Part shown: piece after piece, positions 28,235 to 38,249 of the stretch
How the letters are laid out: each line of letters starts with the position of its first letter
Numbering within the stretch: position 1 is the first letter of the stretch
NCBI RefSeq assembly: GCF_030381805.1
Contig: NZ_JAUDRH010000019.1
Location: 1 to 64,000 of the forward strand
Direction of reading: 5' to 3'
Length of the DNA stretch: 64,000 bases
DNA from: Chlorogloeopsis sp. ULAP01
GTDB taxonomy: Bacteria; Cyanobacteriota; Cyanobacteriia; Cyanobacteriales; Nostocaceae
The notes under the pieces: generated by a model
Seen by the model: only the letters and a program-made list of their open reading frames with translations
What the model was told of the DNA's origin: nothing
Database searches by the model: none
Program-made: the position numbers and the translations under genes

Positions 28235-28564
28235 TTGAACATTCACCAAATTGATGACAGCAAAGTTCTAGCAGAAATTATGGATTACTTAGCAGAACTC
28301 AAAAGTTACCTAGATGAGCAAGGACGGGTGAAAGAATGGCCCTCTAAACGAAATCGGGGCAAGTTCCAAAAGCTAGTTTTGGAGTACCTGGCAACAAAAT
28401 TTGAGCCTGGAGCAACCTATACAGAAAAACAAGTCAATGCACTACTGAATCGATATCACACCTTTAATGATCCTGCCCTGTTGCGACGAGAATTATTTGA
28501 GAGTAAACTAATTAATAGAATGCGGGATGGTTCTGCTTACTGGTGCAATCCTCTTCAAAATTGA
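28235..28564 (+). CDS. DUF2087 domain protein
   Basis: The 109-residue protein matches the DUF2087 pattern: WPSKRNRGKFQKLVLEYLATKFEPGATYTEKQVNALLNRYHTFNDPALLRREL and a terminal aromatic segment (AYWC). DUF2087 domains are small winged-helix-like modules often joined to ArsR or acetyltransferase domains; here it stands alone. The only start covering the N-terminus is TTG at 28,235; ATG at 28,280 would give 94 residues and is a good alternative. Its stop overlaps the 3' end of the convergent dehydrogenase gene by 10 bases. Confidence 0.75.
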   Translation: MNIHQIDDSKVLAEIMDYLAELKSYLDEQGRVKEWPSKRNRGKFQKLVLEYLATKFEPGATYTEKQVNALLNRYHTFNDPALLRRELFESKLINRMRDGSAYWCNPLQN

Positions 28565-30033
28565 CGCGACCAAGCACCAGGCCAACGTTCTACTACTACT
28601 TTAGTTTGAGTAAAAAATTCTACTGCATGGTTACCTTGTCCGTGCAAGTCACCAAAAAAGCTCTCTTTCCAACCGCTAAAAGGAAAAAACGCCATTGGCG
28701 CGGCAACACCAATGTTGATACCAATATTACCAGCCTCAGCTTCATAGCGAAATTTACGCGCAGCCGCACCACTGCTGGTAAATAAACAAGCCATATTACC
28801 GTATTGACCGCTATTCACTAATGAAATTGCCTGATCTATGGTATCTACATGCAGCAAACTTAAGACAGGCCCAAAAATTTCTATGCGAGCAAGTTCACTA
28901 CCGGGATCAACATCTTGCAAAATTGTTGGTTTAATAAAATTCCCTGCTTCATAACCGAGAATATTTGGATATCGTCCGTCTACTAACAAGATTGCCCCTT
29001 CATTTGCTCCTTTTCTAATTAATCCTTCAATTCTCACCTTGCTTTGAGCATTAATAACTGGCCCCATTTCTACATTAGGATCTAAGCCATTACCAACTAC
29101 CCGTTTTTTAGCGGTTTCGGCGATCGCCTCTGTAAATGTGCGCTGTGCTTCCCCAACTGTGACAGCAACGGAAGCAGCCAAACAACGCTGCCCAGCACAA
29201 CCAAAAGCACTATCAGCAGCAATCCGGGTAGTCATTTCCATGTCTGCATCTGGTAAGACAATAATTGGATTTTTCGCCCCGCCTTGGCATTGCACGCGCT
29301 TTCCATTTGCAGCTGCCCGACTGTAAATATATTTAGCGACGGGTGTAGAACCAACAAAACTGATTGCCCGAATTTGAGGATGATCTAAAATTGCATCAAC
29401 AGCTGCTTTTGCCCCATTCACTAAATTCACTACACCTTTTGGTAATCCAGTTTTTTCTAATAACTGAAAGATTTTCTGCATCGTTAACGGCACTTTTTCC
29501 GATGGTTTAACGATGTATGTGTTGCCACAGGCAAGAGCATAGGGCATAAACCAAAACGGAATCATCCCTGGAAAGTTGAAAGGAGCAATAACTGCACATA
29601 CTCCCAACGGTTGCCGAATCATGATTTCATCAATCCCCCTAGCAATATCTTCTAAATTCGTTCCCTGCATCATCATCGGGATACTACAGGCGATTTCCAC
29701 ATTTTCAATCGCCCGGCGCATCTCACCTTTCGACTCTGCTAAAGTCTTACCGCATTCTTGAGTAATGATCCGGGACAAGTCCTCAAAATATTCTTCTAAT
29801 AGATTTTTAAGTTTGAATAAATACTGCACACGTTCTGTAGGTGGCGTGCGACGCCATGTCAAAAAAGCTTCTGCTGCGGCTTCTACTGCTTGATTTACCT
29901 CAGATGCAGGCGAGAGGGGAACTTTAGCTAATAATTCTGTCGTTGCTGGGTTAGTTATGTCTAGAAATTCTGTAGCTATAGATGCACACCACTGACCGTT
30001 GATGTAATTGGGTAATGTAATAATTGGTTCCAT
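28555..30033 (-). CDS. mmsA: Methylmalonate-semialdehyde dehydrogenase (CoA-acylating)
   Basis: The 492-residue aldehyde dehydrogenase has the MMSDH pattern: YINGQW at the N-terminus, APFNFPGMIPFWFMPYAL, and FGCAGQRCLA with the catalytic Cys near residue 285. It converts methylmalonate semialdehyde or malonate semialdehyde plus CoA and NAD+ to propionyl- or acetyl-CoA, CO2 and NADH, in valine or beta-alanine/inositol breakdown. Full length for the family. No other degradation-pathway genes adjoin it. It converges with the DUF2087 gene, overlapping by 10 bases. Confidence 0.9.
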   Translation of the reverse strand: MEPIITLPNYINGQWCASIATEFLDITNPATTELLAKVPLSPASEVNQAVEAAAEAFLTWRRTPPTERVQYLFKLKNLLEEYFEDLSRIITQECGKTLAESKGEMRRAIENVEIACSIPMMMQGTNLEDIARGIDEIMIRQPLGVCAVIAPFNFPGMIPFWFMPYALACGNTYIVKPSEKVPLTMQKIFQLLEKTGLPKGVVNLVNGAKAAVDAILDHPQIRAISFVGSTPVAKYIYSRAAANGKRVQCQGGAKNPIIVLPDADMEMTTRIAADSAFGCAGQRCLAASVAVTVGEAQRTFTEAIAETAKKRVVGNGLDPNVEMGPVINAQSKVRIEGLIRKGANEGAILLVDGRYPNILGYEAGNFIKPTILQDVDPGSELARIEIFGPVLSLLHVDTIDQAISLVNSGQYGNMACLFTSSGAAARKFRYEAEAGNIGINIGVAAPMAFFPFSGWKESFFGDLHGQGNHAVEFFTQTKVVVERWPGAWSRQF

Positions 30034-30173
30034 TAGCTGAAATATTAAATTCGCAGAACAAAAATTCGGGAATATGAATATCTTAGTCGTTCACAATTTT
30101 CCATGCGTGTTGGGGATAGTCAGGCTTGCTTTATTCTTAAAATAATTAATTAACAACTTGCCTGAAACCAGCG

Positions 30174-30383
30174 ATGCCAAAGAAAATCCGAGAACTAAAA
30201 CAAATGTTGCGTCAAGCTGGTTGTACAGAACTTCCAGACAAAGGAAGTCATACTAACTGGATACATTCTTTATATACTGAAAAACTCACAATTTCTGGTA
30301 AGGATAGTGCAAACGCTAAACGTTATCAGGAAAAAGAAGTCCAGCAAGCTATTCTAGAAGTAGAGGAGAAACACCGAAGATGA
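30174..30383 (+). CDS. hicA: HicA-family mRNA interferase toxin
   Basis: The 69-residue protein has the HicA double-stranded-RNA-binding-like fold pattern, LKQMLRQAGCTELPDKGSHTNW, with the catalytic His in GSHTNW. The end (YQEKEVQQAILEVEEKH) is slightly longer than minimal HicA. It cuts mRNA when not bound by HicB. Its stop codon overlaps the hicB start (ATGA), giving coupled translation with the toxin first, the usual order. Confidence 0.88.
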   Translation: MPKKIRELKQMLRQAGCTELPDKGSHTNWIHSLYTEKLTISGKDSANAKRYQEKEVQQAILEVEEKHRR

Positions 30384-30601
30384 ATAAATTTAAATATCAG
30401 ATGGTGATTCAATGGTCTGATCAAGATAACTGCTTCTTAGTGGGATTCCCTGATTTTCCTGGACAACGTTGGCGTACTCATGGCGATACCTACAAGTCAG
30501 CAGTACTACAAAATGGTATTGAAGCATTAGAGTCCTTGATTATGGCATACGAAGTGACAGGTGAATCGCTTCCAGAACCAAGTATTTACAAAGCCGCATA
30601 G
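30380..30601 (+). CDS. hicB: HicB-family antitoxin
   Basis: The 73-residue protein shows the partial RNase H-like HicB fold: YQMVIQWSDQDNCFLVGFPDFPGQRWRTHGDT, then a helix with GIEALESLIMAYEVTGESLPEP. It neutralises HicA by covering the active site. There is no C-terminal DNA-binding domain, so autoregulation, if any, would need another route. Confidence 0.88.
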   Translation: MNKFKYQMVIQWSDQDNCFLVGFPDFPGQRWRTHGDTYKSAVLQNGIEALESLIMAYEVTGESLPEPSIYKAA

Positions 30602-30700
30602 TTTGGTGGCAGACATAAGAAGGTGGGTATAGAAAATCCGTTTATAGAAGAGGATATTACCGTTGATCCACAGCAAGTTTCTAAACAGCATATAATATTA

Positions 30701-31104
30701 CTACTTTGTTTTTATCGTTATCTCATCATCAGAACCGTATGGAATATTTGTGCATTGTGTTTTTATTATTAATTCGTACAAAACATCTGCACCTTTACTA
30801 ATACTTTCTTTTAACACTCCAATACCAGCCGTTGATTTCCTCCTTGTGTTTTTGCTGGGGAATAGAGTACTTGCCAATTCGACGACAAACCATCCAAAGC
30901 TGCACAAGCTACTACGTAAGCCTCAGTATAAAAAGTATTAAAGGGATTATAATCCTTGGGTGGCATCTGTATGTTATCTGCTTCAATGCCTATTCTTCCA
31001 CTAATCAAATTCTCACACAGTAAAGCTCTAGAGTAATAAAATTTTTTAAAACGTTCAGCAAAATCTCTAGTATCATCTGTTTCCATAAATACTTTTGGTA
31101 ACAT
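30701..31104 (-). pseudogene. Frameshifted gene of unknown function
   Basis: Two overlapping minus-strand frames look like parts of one protein. The first (from ATG 31,104: LPKVFMETDDTRDFAERFKKFYYS ... YVVACAALDGLSSNWQVLY) ends at about 30,811. The second frame continues with VLKESISKGADVLYELIIKT and ends at 30,701. A single indel near 30,815-30,830 would join them. The joined product of about 130 residues is not recognised. An alternative is that only the first frame is real, as a 97-residue protein. Confidence 0.35.
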
Positions 31105-31226
31105 GATTAATACATAATGTAGCACATAAAGGGAGTAAATCTTTTGCCTGATTACCTTGTCATGTAAGAGAGGAAAATATTAATTTAGCAGTTTAATCTA
31201 AAGTATCTCGTAGGAGGCGATCGCTC

Positions 31227-31835
31227 ATGTTCAAGTTAAAAATTCTCCGCGAAGATGCTAACTACTCGTTTCGTTCATTCTTTGAGTTACCCAATGACAC
31301 AGATGAAGTATTAGCAGAATTCGGTTATGCTTTTGCTCGCACTCGCCTGCAACTCCCTAGAACCAGTCGTCAACTAGAACGCCTAACGGAACTACGACAG
31401 CAACTTGAAGAAACTATCCCTTATGTCAGTCTAAGCAGTGAAGCCGCAAAACGAGAAATTCTGATTGCGCCAGTTTTAAGTAGGGTAGCTGTTATCTGCA
31501 AGCGGGTACTACGAATTGAGTATCCCTTGAAGATAAATAACTTACTCCAAGGCAACCTGGATTATCTTATTCAATCCGAACACAGCCTAATTGTCGTAGA
31601 AGCAAAACGAGATGACTTAACGCGGGGGTTTACGCAGTTGGCAGTGGAAATGATTGCGCTGTCTATGTTGGAGAACGCACCCAATACAATATATGGAACA
31701 GTGACGATGGGAGATGTATGGGTTTTTGGCACGCTAGAAACAGCTTCTCGTACAGTGACGCGGGATATTACTTCTTATACTTTGCCAGATGATTTAGAAG
31801 AAATAGTCAAAATTTTTGTTGGGATTTTGGAGTAG
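31227..31835 (+). CDS. PD-(D/E)XK nuclease-like protein
   Basis: The 202-residue protein contains GNLDYLIQSEHSLIVVEAKRDDLTRGFTQLAVEM: an Asp in the first strand, then VVEAK in the second, then a helix with Gln, the usual PD-(D/E)XK layout. The N-terminal 90 residues are helical. Proteins like this are common, uncharacterised restriction-like genes in cyanobacteria. ATG start with GGAGG 8 bases upstream. It lies next to the HicAB pair and a broken gene, so this 1.7 kb stretch looks like accessory DNA. DNA cleavage is inferred from the fold only. Confidence 0.7.
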   Translation: MFKLKILREDANYSFRSFFELPNDTDEVLAEFGYAFARTRLQLPRTSRQLERLTELRQQLEETIPYVSLSSEAAKREILIAPVLSRVAVICKRVLRIEYPLKINNLLQGNLDYLIQSEHSLIVVEAKRDDLTRGFTQLAVEMIALSMLENAPNTIYGTVTMGDVWVFGTLETASRTVTRDITSYTLPDDLEEIVKIFVGILE

Positions 31836-31930
31836 AAGTGTGTAACTAGTAAGTTTTGGTAATTGGTAACCAGAGTTAATACAATTAAAGAAAACCTTTT
31901 AAAATTATTAGAGCTTAAGTATAATCGCCC

Positions 31931-33295
31931 ATGATAACTGCCAGACGCCATTACCATATCACCACCTTCGGTTGCCAAATGAACAAAGCTGACTCAGAGC
32001 GCATGGCTGGCGTTTTAGAAGATATGGGCTTTGAATGGTCAGAAGATCCAAATAACGCAGATATAATTCTTTACAATACTTGTACCATCCGAGATAATGC
32101 AGAGCAAAAAGTATATTCTTATCTCGGTAGACAAGCAAAGCGCAAGCACGAAAAACCTGATTTAACGCTGATTATTGCTGGCTGTGTTGCCCAACAGGAA
32201 GGGGAAGCTCTGTTGCGACGAGTGCCGGAGTTAGACTTAGTTATGGGGCCACAACACGCCAACCGTCTGAAAGATTTATTACAACAAGTTTTTGACGGCA
32301 ACCAAGTTGTAGCAACTGAGCCAATTCATATTATGGAAGATATCACCAAGCCGCGACGGGATACGACCGTTACTGCTTGGGTAAATGTGATTTACGGCTG
32401 TAACGAACGCTGCACTTATTGTGTCGTTCCGAATGTGCGTGGTGTTGAACAATCCCGAACACCGGAGGCAATTCGTGCTGAAATTGAAGAACTGGGGCGG
32501 CAAGGTTACAAAGAAGTTACGCTCTTGGGACAAAATATAGATGCTTACGGACGAGATTTACCGGGTGTAACCCCAGAAGGACGACACAAGAATACTTTTA
32601 CCGATTTACTTTACTATGTTCATGATGTGCCAGGAATTGAGCGCCTCAGATTTGCGACTAGTCATCCTCGTTATTTTACAGAGCGTCTGATTCGGGCTTG
32701 TGCGGAATTACCTAAAGTATGCGAGCACTTCCACATTCCTTTTCAATCTGGGGATAACGAAGTGTTGAAACGGATGGCAAGAGGTTATACTCACGAGAAA
32801 TATCGCCGGATTATTGACACAATTCGTGAGTATATGCCAGATGCGGCAATTAGTGCTGATGCGATTGTGGGTTTTCCCACAGAGACAGAAGCACAGTTTG
32901 AAAATACGCTCAAACTCGTAGAAGATATTGGTTTCGATCAATTGAATACCGCAGCCTATTCCCCACGTCCGGGAACACCCGCCGCCCTATGGGATGAGCA
33001 AATTAGTGAAGAAGTCAAAAGCGATCGCCTGCAAAGATTGAATCATCTGGTAGCCATCAAAGCTGCCGAGCGATCGCAGCGTTATCTAGGACGTATCGAA
33101 GAAGTTCTTGTAGAAGATCAAAATCCTAAAGATAAAACTCAGGTAATGGGACGCACGCGCACCAATCGCCTCACTTTCTTTACGGGTGACATCACAAAGC
33201 TTAAAGGTAAGTTAGTAAAAGTTCAAGTTACTGAAGTTCGTGCCTTTAGCTTGACAGGTGAACCACTAGAAATAAAAACACCGATGCCAGTGTAG
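31931..33295 (+). CDS. miaB: tRNA-2-methylthio-N6-dimethylallyladenosine synthase
   Basis: The 454-residue protein has the three MiaB domains: the UPF0004 N-terminus with iron-sulfur cysteines (HYHITTFGCQMNKADSE, NTCTIRDNAEQKV, AGCVAQQEG), a radical SAM core with CNERCTYC near residue 156, and a C-terminal TRAM domain with VMGRTRTNR. It adds a methylthio group at position 37 of tRNAs that read codons starting with U. The core NTCTIRDNAEQK distinguishes MiaB from RimO. Normal length. Confidence 0.95.
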   Translation: MITARRHYHITTFGCQMNKADSERMAGVLEDMGFEWSEDPNNADIILYNTCTIRDNAEQKVYSYLGRQAKRKHEKPDLTLIIAGCVAQQEGEALLRRVPELDLVMGPQHANRLKDLLQQVFDGNQVVATEPIHIMEDITKPRRDTTVTAWVNVIYGCNERCTYCVVPNVRGVEQSRTPEAIRAEIEELGRQGYKEVTLLGQNIDAYGRDLPGVTPEGRHKNTFTDLLYYVHDVPGIERLRFATSHPRYFTERLIRACAELPKVCEHFHIPFQSGDNEVLKRMARGYTHEKYRRIIDTIREYMPDAAISADAIVGFPTETEAQFENTLKLVEDIGFDQLNTAAYSPRPGTPAALWDEQISEEVKSDRLQRLNHLVAIKAAERSQRYLGRIEEVLVEDQNPKDKTQVMGRTRTNRLTFFTGDITKLKGKLVKVQVTEVRAFSLTGEPLEIKTPMPV

Positions 33296-33952
33296 TTTTT
33301 TTAATTACTTAATTAAAGCAGGATAATGATGGGATTCTGTAGTAAAATCTACAGAAGCCTATATGCTACTTCTAGCATCTTCTAATTCGTTTAATACTAT
33401 TTATAGAAAAGTTATTTAGAGTCTTTGCTAAGATATCTAGGTTCTAAGTAAAGAACTAGTCTAACAAATAAAAATGCAAAGATTTCTTATTTTGTCCTGC
33501 CTAAAGTAATCAAAAAGCAACAATATTAAGCGTAGTAAATCTTGTGGCGATCGCTTACTATCAGTGCAGGATTTACTTCACTTGCCCTACTTATACTGCT
33601 GTCTCGAAAATTGAGTGAAATCTTTCTTAAAATTGCTTGAACAAAGACGCATAAACACAAGCACATTAAAGCACTGAAGTAAGTTTTACAGAAGTTTTAC
33701 AATCTTTTATAAAAGGATTCTACATAACAAACTAGCAAATGACAAGCATTTTGTTGCAGTAGAAATGTAAAATTTACTTCAACTCATATAAATTTATTAT
33801 GAAATTTATTATTCATTGCTCAAGAAGTATATATGACTCATGATAATATAATTTCCAGATAAAAATCTTATCTTTGTAATAAAGGAGTTAAGATTCTTAT
33901 CTTTACATACATAGAAACCTGCTTATTTGCTCAACACTATAGAACCTAAATT
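33296..33952. other. AT-rich intergenic region, no gene seen
   Basis: One GGCGATCGC site lies near 33,546. The rest is AT-rich non-coding sequence leading into the glycosyltransferase gene, with no clear promoter, RNA gene or long repeat. Confidence 0.4.
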
Positions 33953-34894
33953 ATGCCAACTATTTCTGTTGTAATGACTGTCTATAATGGTGAGAAAACT
34001 ATTGTAGAAACAATATCATCAGTTATCAAGCAAACTTTTAGCGATTTTGAAATTATTGTTATTAACAACGGCTCTACCGATAGAACATTAGAAGCACTAC
34101 ATAGTATTGAAGACGAGCGCATTAAAGTTTTCTCCTATGACCATGTAGACTTACCTACATCTCTCAATCGTTGTTTCTTTCATGCAACAGGAGAATTTAT
34201 TGCTTTTCTAGACGCAGACGATTTATGGACAAGCGATAAACTAGAGCTACAATTGCAAGCCTTACAAAAAAATTCAAAAGCAGGCATTGCTTATAGTTGG
34301 ACTAGTTTTATAGATGAACAAGGAAAATTGTTAGGTAAAGGTGAGCCTGTATATTTTAAAGGCAATGTATTGACTAATTTATTAGTAGGTAATTTTATAG
34401 CTAGTGGCTCTAATGCTTTGATTCGCAGACAAGCTATTGAATCGGGGGAATATTTCGACCCTGCATGTGGAAGTTGTACTGATTGGGATTATTGGCTTAG
34501 GATTGCATCTAAATGGGAATTTGTAGTAGTTCCTAAATACCAAGTTTTTTATCGTCAATCTTCACATTCCACATCGTCAAAAATTGAGCAGATGGAAAAG
34601 GCTTGTTTTTTTGTCGTTGACAAAACCTTTAAGACTCTTCCATCAGAATTTCAACACCTCAAGAATCGAAGTTTAGCTACAGTATATCAATATTGCACAC
34701 GCAAATATTTGCAGAACTATAGCTATAATGTTGATAATTTGATTCAAGCTCGTAAAAAGTTGTGGTTAGCAATCAAATTGCATCCACCAATTTTACTACA
34801 AGAAAATGCTCAACGTCTGATTGTGGGCATTATTAAAAGGTGGTTAGTCATAGAACTATTAAAAACAAAGTTTTTAGCTAGCCGAGCATCTTGA
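33953..34894 (+). CDS. Family 2 glycosyltransferase
   Basis: The 313-residue protein begins TISVVMTVYNGEKTIVETISSVIKQTFSDFEIIVINNGSTD, the GT-A nucleotide-sugar site, and has AFLDADDLW, the DxD-type metal site. The rest (RRQAIESGEYFDPACGSCTDWDYWLRIA) is typical of enzymes that build surface polysaccharides. It is an inverting enzyme of unknown acceptor. It stands alone between two long non-coding regions and looks lower in GC than the window average. Confidence 0.88.
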   Translation: MPTISVVMTVYNGEKTIVETISSVIKQTFSDFEIIVINNGSTDRTLEALHSIEDERIKVFSYDHVDLPTSLNRCFFHATGEFIAFLDADDLWTSDKLELQLQALQKNSKAGIAYSWTSFIDEQGKLLGKGEPVYFKGNVLTNLLVGNFIASGSNALIRRQAIESGEYFDPACGSCTDWDYWLRIASKWEFVVVPKYQVFYRQSSHSTSSKIEQMEKACFFVVDKTFKTLPSEFQHLKNRSLATVYQYCTRKYLQNYSYNVDNLIQARKKLWLAIKLHPPILLQENAQRLIVGIIKRWLVIELLKTKFLASRAS

Positions 34895-35015
34895 AATTGA
34901 GGTAGATTAAATAGCTTTAGATGCATTAATTAGACCCTCGACTTTAATGGTCAAAAAATAAGTTGATTTGATTCACTTGTTTAAAAATTTGTAGTTGTTA
35001 TGGATACAGCAGATT

Positions 35016-35420
35016 TCAACTTCGTGAGGTACAGAAATACCCCACCCGCGAAGACAGCGCACCCTCACGACAGGTGACGCCAGGTGCTACCCTGCGGGAA
35101 GCCGCCCGCAGGGCGTCTACAACGCGCTTAACCCGCAAGGGCGCACTGGCTCCTTTATGCCGGGGAACCCGTCCACCCTCCGGGTACCCGGAGGGAACGC
35201 CAAGGGCGTACAGCAATCCCCCAATCCTTACGGGAAGCCCTACCCTTCGGGAACGTCCTCGACGAACAGGTTCGGGGGTTCGCAATCGTGACGGGAACCG
35301 CCAAGACTGCGCCCGCTCACCGCTTTGCGTCTACGCCGGGAACCGCCTTTGGTGGTGGGCTGCTTCACCGCACTGGCTCCCCTTGCCAAGGGGAGGGTTA
35401 GGGAGGGGTGTACCTCATGT
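35016..35420. repeat. GC-rich composite repeat cluster 1
   Basis: About 400 bases of GC-rich DNA sit between AT-rich flanks. The part 35,073-35,169 (starting GGTGACGCCAGGTGCTACCC and ending CTCCTTTATGCCGGGGAACC) recurs at 43,014-43,129, and its last 48 bases occur in reverse complement at 40,437-40,484. Many short palindromes are present (TCCGGGTACCCGGA, CTTGCCAAGG). Long open frames on both strands here are low-complexity and not supported as genes. Confidence 0.8.
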
Positions 35421-36032
35421 ACTTGCAAAACGCTGTATTTACTTGTATTTTGCTTATTTACCAAAATTGCGAAATACAAGTAAAATTACTAAATTTTTTC
35501 ATATTATATTTAATACTTAATTTAGTAGTTACTTCAAAACTCTCTAAATTAATAATTAAGTAGTTATTATTTTAAAAGTAAAGCTACTATCATAAATACT
35601 AATGATTTATAAGTTTATTATTAAAAACGCTTTAGTATACTTACAGCAAATGTTTTACGGATAAAAACTATCTAAAAGCTTAAAATCTATAAACAGCCCT
35701 CAAAAGTCACAAATAATAATTGAGAAACCAAAATTATTCACAATTGTGACTATTAATTAATAGATAGTAGATAGTGGAGGTAGTGACAATTCTTCATCAA
35801 TCTACTACCTATTACTCCACAAAATTGATTTTAATAATTCGCGGTTGTTCAAATCCCCAACTTTTTTAAAAAGTTGGGGAGCTATAATCTCGCATAAATT
35901 GCGTGGCGAACTACTAATCTTTGTACAGGTGGGTTTATAAGATTAGAAGTAAAGATATCAGCAAAACCCAAATGCCAGTTGCAATCCATTAGAAAATCTG
36001 CAAAGACGCACTGGCTCTCCTAGTAACACTAA
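35421..36032. other. AT-rich intergenic region with one long hairpin
   Basis: TCCCCAACTTTTT (35,854-35,866) pairs with AAAAAGTTGGGGA (35,868-35,880), a stem of about 13 pairs that could end transcription of the minus-strand ftsH gene or be a dispersed palindrome. No gene is seen. Confidence 0.4.
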
Positions 36033-37958
36033 CTAGACACCGCTAGTTGTTGTTTCTCTAGAAGCTAATTGTTGTTTTTCTGGCAGTTGAGTATATTCAG
36101 AAACAATTTGGCGGAATTTCTCCCCTTCAATTGTCTCTTGTTCTACCAACAAGTCAACAAGCCGATCTACCAGCGATCTATTTTCACGGATGATGCGACG
36201 AGCTTCCTGGTAGCATTCAACAGCAAGCTCCCGCACCTGTCTGTCAATTTTAGTTGCCATTTCTTCGGAATACTCATTGCGACTCACCCAGTCTCTGCCT
36301 AGAAACACATCATTATTTTGAGTTTCTAAAGCCACTAAACCTAACTCAGACATTCCATACATTGTTACCATCTTTCGGGCTAGGTTAGTTACCATTTTTA
36401 AATCGTTACTAGCTCCACCTGTAACTTCAGCTTCTCCAAATACCTCAGTTTCTGAGGCTTTTCCTCCTAAAGTCATGGTGATATTGTCTTTGAGCCAAGC
36501 ACGAGTGTAAAGACCGCTATCAATCATTTCTTCATTTAGAATTTGTTGGGAGAAACCACCAACACCACCAGAACGAGGAATAATTGTCACCTTATTTAAC
36601 GGATCTGCCTGTGGTAAAAGTGTAGCCAACAGAGCATGCCCTACCTCATGATAAGCAATCAAACGCTTTTTCTTACTATCTAACAGTGGATTGAGAGTAA
36701 ACCCAATTGTGAGGCGATCAATCGCATCATCAATTTCTATCTGGGTAATGGCTTCTTTACGTCTGCGTGCTGTCAGAATTGCCGCTTCGTTAAGCAGGTT
36801 AGCTAAATCTGCTCCTGTAAAGCCTGGTGTACGACGAGCAACAACTTCTAGAGAAACTGCTGGATCAATTCTTTTGTTTCGGGAATGGACTTTTAAAATT
36901 TCCAAACGTCCTTTGCGATCGGGTGCATCAACAATCACTTGCCGATCAAATCGCCCAGGGCGCAATAAAGCTGTATCTAAGACATCCGGGCGGTTGGTGG
37001 CAGCAATAATGATGATGCCTGTGTTGCCTTCAAAACCATCCATCTCAGTCAGCAGTTGATTGAGGGTTTGCTCCCTCTCATCGTTACCACCACCAATTCC
37101 CGCACCCCTTTGTCTTCCTACGGCATCAATTTCATCTATAAATATTAAACAAGGAGCATTTTCTTTTGCTTTCTTAAATAGATCGCGCACACGAGAAGCA
37201 CCCACACCTACAAACATTTCCACAAATTCTGAACCGGAAATGCTGAAGAAAGGTACACCAGCTTCACCAGCAATGGCTTTTGCTAAAAGAGTCTTACCTG
37301 TTCCGGGAGGACCTACTAATAGTACTCCTTTAGGAATACGTGCGCCGACAGCAGTAAATTTTTCTGGTTGTTTGAGGAAGGTAACAACTTCTTGTAGTTC
37401 TTCTTTGGCTTCTTCAATACCCGCTACATCGCTAAATGTGATTCCGGTTTTTGCCTCCATTTGAAAGCGAGCTTTGGATTTACCAAAATTCATTGCTTGA
37501 CTGGAAGCATTGGTAGAACGCCGTAGAAATAACAACATCAAAGCAATCAGTGGCAAAATCCACATGAGGTTGATCAAAAGACCAACCGCAGCCCTACTAT
37601 TAGCAGTAGAAACTTCCTCAAACTGAACCTCTCTATTTGCTTTCAGTGTGGAAATTAATTCTGGGTTTTGCTCTAGAAGCTTTACCTGTAGAGGTTGTGC
37701 ATCGGGTTGTTGTCCTTTGAGGTACACTCTTGCGATCTGTTCGCTTTCGTCTAGTTCTACTCTTTTAACTTCTCCCCGATCAATTTTCTGAAACAACTCG
37801 CCATAAGTAAGGGAGTCACGCTCTGCTTTTTGTGCCAAGGCAGGAGTACCGCCAACAAATCCTGGCAACATCATCAAACCGGCTGCCAGCGCCCCTGTCA
37901 AAGCTATGCGCTTCGTTGGTTGCTGTTTCATAGGTGTCTTTTTCTCAAAACTTTTCAT
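36033..37958 (-). CDS. ftsH: ATP-dependent zinc metalloprotease FtsH
   Basis: The product (about 641 residues) has an N-terminal membrane anchor/signal (LTGALAAGLMMLPGFVGG), a lumenal or periplasmic segment, a second membrane helix (INLMWILPLIALMLLFLRR), an AAA+ domain with Walker A GPPGTGKT near 219, Walker B LIFIDEIDAVG and SRH region, and a peptidase domain with the zinc site HEVGH near 437. It unfolds and degrades membrane proteins; cyanobacterial FtsH hexamers also act in photosystem II repair. ATG at 37,958 is used because AGG lies 10 bases upstream; ATG at 37,931 is an alternative. Confidence 0.95.
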   Translation of the reverse strand: MKSFEKKTPMKQQPTKRIALTGALAAGLMMLPGFVGGTPALAQKAERDSLTYGELFQKIDRGEVKRVELDESEQIARVYLKGQQPDAQPLQVKLLEQNPELISTLKANREVQFEEVSTANSRAAVGLLINLMWILPLIALMLLFLRRSTNASSQAMNFGKSKARFQMEAKTGITFSDVAGIEEAKEELQEVVTFLKQPEKFTAVGARIPKGVLLVGPPGTGKTLLAKAIAGEAGVPFFSISGSEFVEMFVGVGASRVRDLFKKAKENAPCLIFIDEIDAVGRQRGAGIGGGNDEREQTLNQLLTEMDGFEGNTGIIIIAATNRPDVLDTALLRPGRFDRQVIVDAPDRKGRLEILKVHSRNKRIDPAVSLEVVARRTPGFTGADLANLLNEAAILTARRRKEAITQIEIDDAIDRLTIGFTLNPLLDSKKKRLIAYHEVGHALLATLLPQADPLNKVTIIPRSGGVGGFSQQILNEEMIDSGLYTRAWLKDNITMTLGGKASETEVFGEAEVTGGASNDLKMVTNLARKMVTMYGMSELGLVALETQNNDVFLGRDWVSRNEYSEEMATKIDRQVRELAVECYQEARRIIRENRSLVDRLVDLLVEQETIEGEKFRQIVSEYTQLPEKQQLASRETTTSGV

Positions 37959-38249
37959 AAACAATTACCTTTTGTCGGCTGCCATAAGTTGAGCGCTGGT
38001 TTTTATGGCTTTTATCTAGAAAGAGCTGAAATTACTTTTTCTCACTCTAGTGTAACTTCCACAAAATCTCATTCCCAATTTTGCATCACCGCACTCCTGG
38101 ATCTTCTTAGCGATACCTTGAAGAGTGACAAAAAATTAATATAATATAAATATACATAGTCATAATGAATTCGACTTGCAAAAATCCTCCTTAAGAGAGT
38201 GCAAACACCTATAAAAGCTAACTACTAGTTTGTTGATGTTAATTTAGTT

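Noticed and set aside
30602..30700. Possible coding remnant after hicB (VGIENPFIEEDITVDPQQV)
   Set aside because: The frame reads plausibly for about 25 codons, but it has no start and no recognised family; too short to support.
35016..35520. Open frames of 79-148 codons on both strands
   Set aside because: They lie in a GC-rich repeat cluster whose blocks recur elsewhere in other frames; the translated text is low-complexity Arg/Pro-rich.
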